This document shows, piece by piece, positions 6,463 through 11,254 of a stretch of DNA of 11,254 bases (positions are counted from its first letter, which is position 1; each line of letters starts with the position of its first letter). The position numbers and the translations under genes are program-made. Origin of the DNA: Clostridia bacterium (GTDB lineage Bacteria; Bacillota; Clostridia; Oscillospirales; Acutalibacteraceae); NCBI GenBank assembly GCA_900768035.1, contig CAAGBH010000008.1:1-11254 (forward strand), read 5' to 3'. Under the pieces are notes generated by a model that worked only from the letters and a program-made list of their open reading frames with translations, did no database searches and was not told the origin of the DNA.

Positions 6463-8049
6463 TTATGCAGTTTTCTTGTTTGTGATTGCTTTGATAACAA
6501 ACAATGTAGCAACAGTTAAAACAAATGAGATTGCCAAAGAAATGTAAACATTCTGCACGAAGCCTGCAACGATGTAACTTACAAATGAAACACCTGCAAC
6601 AGTGAGCGCATAAGGCAACTGTGTGGAAACGTGGTTAATATGGTCACACTGAGCGCCTGCAGAAGACATAATTGTTGTATCAGAAATCGGTGAGCAGTGG
6701 TCACCGCAAACAGAACCTGCAAGGCAAGCAGACATACTCATAATGCCAAGCGGACTGCCGATTTCGAAGATACTTGTAACAATCGGGATAAGGATACCGA
6801 ATGTACCCCAAGATGTACCTGTTGCAAAGGAGATACCGCAAGCAACAAGGAAGATAATAGCGGGCAAGAAATTATTAAGACCGCTTGCATTTGCCAAAGC
6901 ATTCTTAACGAATGTGTCAGAATCCAAAAGGCCTGTCATATTTTTAAGAGAAGTTGCCATTGTTAAAATAAGGATTGCGGGAACCATTGCAATGAATCCT
7001 TTTGGAATACAAGCCATAGCCTCTTTAAAAGTAACAAGACGGCGTGCAACAAAGTAAGCCACAATAACTATAAGTGCAATAAGGCCGCCCCAAGGAAGAC
7101 CAACTGTCGCATCTGTATTACCGAAAGCATCAGCAAATGAAAGACCACCGCTTTGACCTATGTAATAAAGACCGTATACGCAAATACCGATAAGTACGAC
7201 AATCGGTAAAACAAGGTCGATAACTCTTGCACGGTCGGTTGAAACAACTTCTTCTTCATCGTTTTCAGTAGCATTTCCTGATGTGAAAAGGTCGCCATTT
7301 TCAGCATTGAGTTCGTGCAACTTCATCGGGCCGTAATCAAACTTCATTAAAGTAAGTGTGATGATAAACACAAATGTCATCAAAGAATAGAAATTATAAG
7401 GAATTGCTTTAATAAACATTGCAAGACCGCTTACACCTTCAGGTGCATACTCAGAAACAGCAGCAGCCCAAGAAGAAATTGGAGCAATCATACAAATCGG
7501 CGCTGCAGTAGCATCAATAAGATAAGCCAATTTAGAACGTGAAATTTTAGCCTTATCTGTAACAGGGCGCATAACCGCACCAACTGTCAAACAGTTAAAA
7601 TAGTCATCAATAAATATCAAAACACCAAAAGCAAATGTTGCAAGTGAAGCGCCGATTTTACCTTTTACATGTTTTGAAGCCCAACGGCCGAATGCCTGTG
7701 CGCCGCCTGCTTTATTAAGCAAAGCAACGATAACGCCTAAGATTACCAAGAAAATAAAGATACCTGCTGTACCTGAAACAGAGGCAATTAAACCTTCATT
7801 GGTGATGGCGTCAAGAGATTTTATCGGTTTAAAGTTTGTTGCAAGCAAACCGCCTGCTACGATACCGACAAACAGCGAAGAATAAACTTCCTTTGTGATA
7901 AGTGCCAAGCCGATTGCTATTACGGGCGGAAAGAGTGACCACAAAGTGCCAACAGGTTTAGTAATTGAGCCTGTTAATGCACAAAGCACACCGAATCCCA
8001 CAACGAAAGCAACAATCAATAACTTTGGCAAAATCTTTTTTACTTTCAT
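6463..8049 (-). CDS. NhaC-superfamily transporter, probably a lysine transporter (LysW type)
   Basis: A 528-residue integral membrane protein with about 11-13 hydrophobic segments. NhaC-family hallmarks are FIDDYFNCLTVGAVMRPVTDK (146-166), KLAYLIDATAAPICMIAPISSWAA (173-196), GTSWGTFGILIPI (411-423) and CGDHCSPISDTTIMSS (448-463). A hydrophilic acidic loop (about 245-275) divides the two halves. By similarity alone it would be called a Na+/H+ antiporter, but family members also exchange malate/lactate or carry amino acids. Its leader is a lysine riboswitch, and comparative work on lysine regulons proposed that NhaC-type genes under such leaders (lysW) import lysine. Lysine is therefore the likelier substrate, by inference. 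The ATG at 8049 has AAGGAGAG about ten bases upstream. A longer frame to 8094 enters the riboswitch terminator and is rejected. Confidence 0.9.
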   Translation of the reverse strand: MKVKKILPKLLIVAFVVGFGVLCALTGSITKPVGTLWSLFPPVIAIGLALITKEVYSSLFVGIVAGGLLATNFKPIKSLDAITNEGLIASVSGTAGIFIFLVILGVIVALLNKAGGAQAFGRWASKHVKGKIGASLATFAFGVLIFIDDYFNCLTVGAVMRPVTDKAKISRSKLAYLIDATAAPICMIAPISSWAAAVSEYAPEGVSGLAMFIKAIPYNFYSLMTFVFIITLTLMKFDYGPMKLHELNAENGDLFTSGNATENDEEEVVSTDRARVIDLVLPIVVLIGICVYGLYYIGQSGGLSFADAFGNTDATVGLPWGGLIALIVIVAYFVARRLVTFKEAMACIPKGFIAMVPAILILTMATSLKNMTGLLDSDTFVKNALANASGLNNFLPAIIFLVACGISFATGTSWGTFGILIPIVTSIFEIGSPLGIMSMSACLAGSVCGDHCSPISDTTIMSSAGAQCDHINHVSTQLPYALTVAGVSFVSYIVAGFVQNVYISLAISFVLTVATLFVIKAITNKKTA

Positions 8050-8076
8050 TTTAAATTCTCTCCTTAAAGATAAAAT

Positions 8077-8108
8077 AAAAAACCGTAACTGCAAAAGAGC
8101 AATTACGG
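8077..8108 (-). terminator. Riboswitch-controlled intrinsic terminator
   Basis: On the minus strand CCGTAATTGC (8108-8099) pairs with GCAGTTACGG (8092-8083) over 10 bp, with one G-U pair and the loop TCTTTT. TTTTTTATTTT follows. It lies about 20 nt after the aptamer and about 28 nt before the transporter ATG, the standard place for the expression platform of a lysine riboswitch. With lysine bound this hairpin should form and stop transcription. I could not identify the competing antiterminator pairing with confidence. Confidence 0.88.
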
Positions 8109-8127
8109 CAATTTTAAAAAAACAACC

Positions 8128-8290
8128 GATAGCCCTCCACCAATGGTGACAGTCTGCAATATATTTTACTGCAAACCAACAGAAAATTTTTTGACAGAAA
8201 ATTTTCCATTTCGGCGATTGCCCCTTTTATATGCAGACCTGTCCGTCAAAATTGCATATTACTAATGGCAAACCGCGCCTCTATCCTCTG
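8128..8290 (-). ncRNA. Lysine riboswitch (L box) aptamer
   Basis: The minus-strand leader contains the conserved blocks of the lysine riboswitch in order. These are AGAGGATAGAGGCGCGG (8289-8273), TTAGTAATATGC, AAAGGGGCAATCGCCGAA (8227-8210), GGTTTGCAG, CTGTCA and GGAGGGCTATC (8138-8128). The opening GATAG and closing CTATC form helix P1, with five arms between them. The blocks match the Bacillus subtilis lysC leader closely (for example GATAGAGGTGCG, GGGG-GTCGCCGAA and TGGAGGGCTATC). Such aptamers bind L-lysine and, in Firmicutes, promote termination at the following hairpin. The leader sits between uvrC and the transporter, so expression of the latter should rise when lysine is scarce. Confidence 0.95.
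8179..8205. repeat. 12-bp tandem duplication in the riboswitch P4 arm
   Basis: ACAGAAAATTTT (plus strand) occurs exactly at 8179-8190 and 8194-8205, 15 bp apart. In the RNA the copies face each other in the arm between GCCGAA and GGTTTGC, where each AAAATTTT can pair with the other or itself. This arm's outer part varies in length in the family, so the duplication probably only lengthens the stem. Confidence 0.6.
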
Positions 8291-8292
8291 CT

Positions 8293-8321
8293 ATGATAAC
8301 ACACAACAATTATTTAGTCAA
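8293..8321 (-). promoter_or_regulatory. Sigma-A-type promoter of the riboswitch and transporter
   Basis: On the minus strand TTGACT (8321-8316) and TATCAT (8298-8293) are 17 bp apart. The -10 box is extended by TGT (8301-8299). Transcription would start near 8286, at the first aptamer bases. The -35 box overlaps the last codons and stop of uvrC (ATT GAC TAA), so the promoter lies at the very end of that gene. Confidence 0.85.
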
Positions 8322-10125
8322 TACTAAAAAATTTATAAATACTTTCGGCATTTTTGGAAGTTATACCCTTCACTTTGCAAATATCCTCAAAACTTGCATT
8401 TTTAATTTTATTGATACTTCCGAAATGTTTTAACAACAAGTTCGCTTTTTTCTCACCAATTCCCTCAATCTGCGTGAGTTCACGGTTTAAAAGTTTTTTA
8501 GACTGAAGTTTTTTATGATAAGAAATAGCAAATCTATGCACTTCGTCCTGTATATTGGTTATAAGCGTAAACACTCTGCGGTTTGACTTAATTTCAATAT
8601 CACCGCCCGAAGTTGCTATTGCACGGGTGCGGTGTTTTGAATCTTTAACCATACCGAATACCGCAACATTTATATTATGCTTTTCAAAAACAGGAAGTAC
8701 GGCAGAAATCTGACCTTTAGCGCCGTCTAATAAAATCAAATCAGGCAAAACTGAAAAGTTTTCATCTTCCCCTTTTTCATATTCAGAAAATCTTCTATCT
8801 AACACTTCCGCCATTGAACGATAATCGTCCTGCCCTGAAAAACTATTGATTTTAAAGCGTTTATAGGCTTTTTTGTACGGTCTTCCGTCCTTGAAAACAA
8901 TCATACCAGCAACATTGTTATCCCCTGCGGTGTTTGAAATGTCATAGGCCTCAATATAATGCGGAACTGCCGAAAGACCTAAAATGTCTTTGAGTTCATT
9001 TAAAGCGGTCATTTCCTTGCCGGTTCGCTCTGTTTTTTCTGACAGATTCTGTGCAGCATTGTTAAGACACATCTGAAGCAGTTTTTTCTGCTCGCCTTGT
9101 TTTGGAAATATAAAACTTACTTTATGCCCCGATTTCTCAGTCAGCCATTTTTCTGTAACTTCAAAATCTTTAGGCTCAATATCAATTAAAATTCTCGGCG
9201 GAATTTCATTTTTTTCAAGATAATACTGTTGCAAAAATTCCGCATAAATTTCAGTTTTATCGGCAGTACCCTCAATTATATAATGCTTTTTATCAGCAAG
9301 TTTAAAATTACGGAAAATTAAAATTTCAACACAAGCAAGTTGACCGAAAGTGGCAGTTGCAATAACATCTTGATTCTTATAACTGATGCTAACAACCTTT
9401 TGAGTCTGCTTTATCTTTTTAATTGCATTTATGCGGTCTCGAAGCCTTGCCGCAACCTCAAACTGCAAATTTTCCGCCGCTAAATTCATTTTTTCAGTCA
9501 GCGCTTCAACTGAATTTTCTTTAATATCACCATTTTTAATATATTCCCTTGCGCTGTTAATTGTTTCAATATATTCTTCAAGCGAAATATTTGATTTACA
9601 AGGTGCACTGCAAATACCGATATGATAATTAAGACACGGTTTTGTAGGTTTATCAAAACTGCGGTTGCAACTTGGTATTTTAAAAATTTTTCTAACTTCG
9701 TCAACAGTTTGATTTACTATAAATCCCGAATTATAAGGACCTATAAATTCACCGCTTTTATCAATCTGTTTTGAAGATTCAATCTTCTTCCATTTATCGT
9801 TAGTGATTTTAATGTAAAAATATCCTTTATCATCTTTAAGCAAGATATTATATTTAGGCTGATTTTGTTTAATCAAAGAGTTTTCAAGAATTAAGGCTTC
9901 AAATTCGCTATCGCAGACGATATACTCAAAATCATACACATTCTCAACCATTTTCCGCACTTTTTCAGTATGTTGGTTACCCATACCGAAATACTGTGTA
10001 ACACGGTTTTTAAGAGCCTTAGCCTTACCGATATATATAATCTTCCCAGACTTATCTTTCATAATATAAACACCGGGGTTTAAAGGCAACTTATTCGCCT
10101 TAGCCTTTAAATCTTTTATTTCCAT
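8314..10125 (-). CDS. uvrC: Excinuclease ABC subunit C
   Basis: The dual-incision nuclease of bacterial nucleotide excision repair, recruited by UvrB to damaged DNA; 603 residues, normal length. The N-terminal GIY-YIG domain (about 12-95, with PGVYIMKD, IIYIGKAKALKNRV and E77 in EFEALILENSLIKQNQP) makes the 3' cut. Four cysteines (C153, C164, C172, C176) match the Fe-S cluster ligands reported for UvrC. The UVR domain (about 205-237, LQFEVAARLRDRI) binds UvrB. The RNase H-like domain (about 385-540: EAYDISNTAG with D394, LLDGAKGQ with D467, KHRTR) makes the 5' cut. Tandem helix-hairpin-helix motifs end the protein (552-600). AGGTGA six bases before the ATG at 10125 supports that start over the GTG at 10134. 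No terminator follows before the lysine riboswitch. Confidence 0.97.
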   Translation of the reverse strand: MEIKDLKAKANKLPLNPGVYIMKDKSGKIIYIGKAKALKNRVTQYFGMGNQHTEKVRKMVENVYDFEYIVCDSEFEALILENSLIKQNQPKYNILLKDDKGYFYIKITNDKWKKIESSKQIDKSGEFIGPYNSGFIVNQTVDEVRKIFKIPSCNRSFDKPTKPCLNYHIGICSAPCKSNISLEEYIETINSAREYIKNGDIKENSVEALTEKMNLAAENLQFEVAARLRDRINAIKKIKQTQKVVSISYKNQDVIATATFGQLACVEILIFRNFKLADKKHYIIEGTADKTEIYAEFLQQYYLEKNEIPPRILIDIEPKDFEVTEKWLTEKSGHKVSFIFPKQGEQKKLLQMCLNNAAQNLSEKTERTGKEMTALNELKDILGLSAVPHYIEAYDISNTAGDNNVAGMIVFKDGRPYKKAYKRFKINSFSGQDDYRSMAEVLDRRFSEYEKGEDENFSVLPDLILLDGAKGQISAVLPVFEKHNINVAVFGMVKDSKHRTRAIATSGGDIEIKSNRRVFTLITNIQDEVHRFAISYHKKLQSKKLLNRELTQIEGIGEKKANLLLKHFGSINKIKNASFEDICKVKGITSKNAESIYKFFSID

Positions 10126-10148
10126 TAAAATCACCTGCCTTTTATAAT

Positions 10149-10177
10149 ATTTTATTATATTTTTATATTTACTTCAA
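10149..10177 (-). promoter_or_regulatory. Possible uvrC promoter
   Basis: On the minus strand TTGAAG (10177-10172) and TAAAAT (10154-10149) are 17 bp apart, about 24 bp before the uvrC ATG. The surroundings are almost pure A and T, so other -10 boxes are possible. The -35 box overlaps that of the divergent plus-strand promoter. Confidence 0.5.
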
Positions 10178-10196
10178 CAATAATTTTTTGTATAAT
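10168..10196 (+). promoter_or_regulatory. Possible promoter of the zinc-finger lipoprotein gene
   Basis: A perfect TATAAT (10191-10196) has TTTACT (10168-10173) 17 bp upstream. Transcription would start near 10203, immediately before the ribosome binding site AAGGAG (10204-10209), giving a very short leader of about 12 nt. The -35 match is only 4 of 6. Confidence 0.55.
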
Positions 10197-10214
10197 AAAG
10201 AAAAAGGAGTGCTT

Positions 10215-10571
10215 ATGAGAAAATCAGTTGTAATTTGCTTGATGATTTTGTTTTGTCTGTGCGGTTGCAAAAAGCAACCAACCGAGCGCAAAGACATTAA
10301 AATAAACTTACCGAAAGACAATACGGTAAACGGCTACCGATTAAAAAAAGAAGAAATGCCTGACACTATTTCAAAAATCGAAGTTTCGGTTAACGAGAAT
10401 AATATTGTCACTCATAGTGCTGAACTTTGCGGAAATAAAAATTCCAAAGTTTATCATAAATCTTCCTGTTCTTCTGCAAAGAAAATGCTCGACAGTAATA
10501 AAGTATATTATAAAACTACGTCCGAATTTGAAGATAATGGATATAAACCTTGTAAAAGATGTAACCCATAA
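10215..10571 (+). CDS. Small lipoprotein with Ada-like zinc-binding C-terminal domain
   Basis: A 118-residue protein with a lipoprotein signal peptide: MRKS, a hydrophobic core to residue 15, then LCGC with the lipid-modified Cys at 18. A polar linker (19-70) follows. The C-terminal part, VYHKSSCSSAKKM (79-91) to NGYKPCKRCNP (108-118), has the YH-x3-C ... GY-x-PC-x2-C pattern of the Ada metal-binding-like domain seen at the ends of various secreted and surface proteins. H81, C85, C113 and C116 would be the zinc ligands, with C72 a possible alternative. I infer a membrane-anchored, outward-facing zinc module; its role is unknown. AAGGAG at 10204-10209 supports the ATG at 10215; an upstream in-frame ATG at 10188 lies inside the promoter. 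It diverges from uvrC, and its 3' end abuts a terminator, so it is a single-gene unit. Confidence 0.85.
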   Translation: MRKSVVICLMILFCLCGCKKQPTERKDIKINLPKDNTVNGYRLKKEEMPDTISKIEVSVNENNIVTHSAELCGNKNSKVYHKSSCSSAKKMLDSNKVYYKTTSEFEDNGYKPCKRCNP

Positions 10572-10597
10572 ACAGCGCAGAAATGTGCTGTTTTTTT
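10571..10597 (+). terminator. Intrinsic terminator of the lipoprotein gene
   Basis: AACAGCGCA (10571-10579) pairs with TGTGCTGTT (10584-10592) over 9 bp, with one G-U pair and a GAAA loop. A run of seven T (10591-10597) follows. It begins at the last base of the stop codon. Confidence 0.88.
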
Positions 10598-10604
10598 ATT
10601 ATAA

Positions 10605-10639
10605 ACTCCCCTATTTTATCATAAAATATATTTGGGAGT
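10605..10639 (+). promoter_or_regulatory. Inverted repeat that could hide the ribosome binding site of the next gene
   Basis: ACTCCC (10605-10610) is complementary to GGGAGT (10634-10639), which contains the ribosome binding site of the membrane protein gene. Between them TATTTTAT (10612-10619) and ATAAAATA (10621-10628) form a further 17-bp palindrome. A transcript starting upstream of 10605 could fold and mask the site. I found no strong promoter here; weak candidates for a -10 box are TATCAT (10617-10622) and TAAAAT (10622-10627). Confidence 0.45.
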
Positions 10640-10645
10640 GAAAAT

Positions 10646-11155
10646 ATGAAAACAAAATACAACGTAATTGCGTTTATTGTAATAGGCGTTTTGGGGACGT
10701 TAAGTCATTTTGTGTATGAATGGTCTGATTTTAACAAAGTATTAGGCTATTTCTTCGCAATAAATGAAAGCACTTGGGAACATTTAAAACTTTTGTTTTT
10801 CCCAACTGTTTTGTTTTCTTTTATTGAATTCTTTTTTGTAAAGCACGAAATTGAAAATTACATCCCCTCAGTTATAATCTCCGTTATTGTCGGTATGATT
10901 TCCATAATTGTTTTGTTTTACAGTTATACAGGCTTTTTAGGATACAGTATCGATGCTATAAATATCGCAATATTTTATATGGGGTTAATAATAATGCTAA
11001 TTGTGAAAAATAAAATAATATCGAATGAAATCTTTTCAAGCACAAATGCAAATCTGTTCTTTTTAGTTTTAGGGGGCATAATTGCTTTCTTATTTATTAT
11101 GTTCACCTATTCACCGCCAACACTTGGCGTTTTCACACCGCCTGCAACTGAATAA
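10646..11155 (+). CDS. Five-segment membrane protein, resembles the DUF6512 group
   Basis: A 169-residue hydrophobic protein with about five membrane segments: 6-25, 46-65, 73-94, 102-120 and 136-156. The short motif HFVYEWS (21-27) and the segment INESTWEHLKLLFFP (39-53) look strongly conserved and polar within a membrane protein, with H21, E25, N40, E41, E45 and H46 as possible functional residues. The tail YSPPTLGVFTPP (155-166) is also distinctive. I recall these motifs in clostridial proteins annotated DUF6512, which have no known function; this assignment is from memory. GGGAGTG (10634-10640) precedes the ATG by a good distance. The gene lies between the lipoprotein terminator and a convergent tRNA gene. 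No transport or enzyme motif is evident, so I propose no function. Confidence 0.85.
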   Translation: MKTKYNVIAFIVIGVLGTLSHFVYEWSDFNKVLGYFFAINESTWEHLKLLFFPTVLFSFIEFFFVKHEIENYIPSVIISVIVGMISIIVLFYSYTGFLGYSIDAINIAIFYMGLIIMLIVKNKIISNEIFSSTNANLFFLVLGGIIAFLFIMFTYSPPTLGVFTPPATE

Positions 11156-11178
11156 TTAAATATAAATCTTTTTTAATT

Positions 11179-11218
11179 AAAAAAATAATAACCATACCCA
11201 AAGGTATGGTTATTATTT
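11179..11218 (-). terminator. Intrinsic terminator of the tRNA gene (possibly two-way)
   Basis: A perfect 16-bp stem (11183-11198 with 11203-11218) has a 4-nt loop. On the minus strand it begins at the tRNA's CCA end and is followed by a run of T (to 11179). On the plus strand it would also meet transcripts of the membrane protein gene, but a T-run is lacking after the stem there, so termination in that direction is less certain. Confidence 0.85.
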
Positions 11219-11254
11219 GGCGCGCTGAAGAAGATTCGAACTCCCGACCTTCTG
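11218..11254 (-). tRNA. tRNA gene, 3' half (partial; isotype unresolved, perhaps Arg)
   Basis: The minus strand shows the last 37 nt of a tRNA. There is an end of the anticodon stem (CAGA), variable loop (AGGTC), T-stem GGGAG/CTTCT (11245-11241 with 11233-11229, two G-U pairs), T-loop TTCGAAT, acceptor strand TCAGCGC (11228-11222), discriminator G and an encoded CCA (11220-11218). The invariant TTC, A58 and G53-C61 pair are all present. The anticodon lies beyond the window. The sequence around GGTCGGGAGTTCGAAT and discriminator G recall clostridial tRNA-Arg, but this is only a guess. Confidence 0.88.

Noticed and set aside
6396..6512. N-terminal extension of the TtcA-type protein by 39 residues
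   Set aside because: It runs back through the promoter, the terminator hairpin and the transporter's 3' end; a good ribosome binding site supports the ATG at 6395.
8050..8094. N-terminal extension of the NhaC-type protein by 15 residues
   Set aside because: It lies within the riboswitch terminator and the ribosome binding site.
11169..11184. 16-bp AT palindrome (TTTTTTAATTAAAAAA) after the membrane protein gene
   Set aside because: It has no loop and contains only A and T, so it gives no stable RNA hairpin; chance is the simplest explanation.
20..11254. CRISPR arrays, insertion sequences, phage or defence genes
   Set aside because: I saw no regularly spaced repeats, no transposase or integrase motifs, and no recognisable defence domains; almost all coding space is taken by housekeeping genes.

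Overview
The window is an 11.25 kb, AT-rich fragment of an ordinary bacterial chromosome, most likely from the class Clostridia (Firmicutes), possibly an uncultured gut lineage. The reasons are the gene order nusB-xseA-xseB-ispA-dxs-tlyA-nadK, which is typical of Clostridia, strong AGGAG-type ribosome binding sites, sigma-A-type promoters with AT-rich surroundings, a lysine riboswitch, and a tRNA gene with an encoded CCA end. The finer placement is inference. The first 19 bases are not genomic: they match the end of the Illumina TruSeq read-2 adapter, so this is the untrimmed end of an assembled contig.

Layout, left to right. Positions 20-5442, all on the minus strand, form one tightly packed operon: nusB (transcription antitermination), xseA and xseB (exonuclease VII), ispA and dxs (isoprenoid precursors by the MEP pathway), tlyA (rRNA methyltransferase) and the first 40 codons of nadK (NAD kinase). 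Gaps run from 1 to 13 nt and several genes overlap. A consensus promoter (TTGAAA, 17 bp, TATAAT) sits just upstream of nusB. Next, also on the minus strand, is a TtcA-family PP-loop ATPase for tRNA thiolation, with its own promoter and a UUCG-loop terminator. Then comes an NhaC-superfamily transporter preceded by a complete lysine riboswitch (aptamer, intrinsic terminator, strong promoter). The riboswitch suggests that this 'Na+/H+ antiporter' moves lysine. Upstream lies uvrC (nucleotide excision repair), which has no terminator of its own and runs into the riboswitch.

From about 10.2 kb the plus strand takes over. A small lipoprotein with an Ada-like zinc-binding C-terminus diverges from uvrC and ends at an intrinsic terminator. 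It is followed by a five-segment membrane protein resembling the DUF6512 group. The window ends with the 3' half of a tRNA gene on the minus strand and its strong terminator, convergent with the membrane protein gene.

I found no mobile element, CRISPR array, phage gene or novel multi-gene system. The points most worth a second look are regulatory: the lysine riboswitch on the NhaC-type gene and its coupling to uvrC, a consensus promoter whose -10 box lies in the loop of the transporter's terminator hairpin, a hairpin that could hide the ribosome binding site of the membrane protein gene, and a 12-bp direct repeat over the nusB promoter. The zinc-finger lipoprotein is the least characterised protein here.
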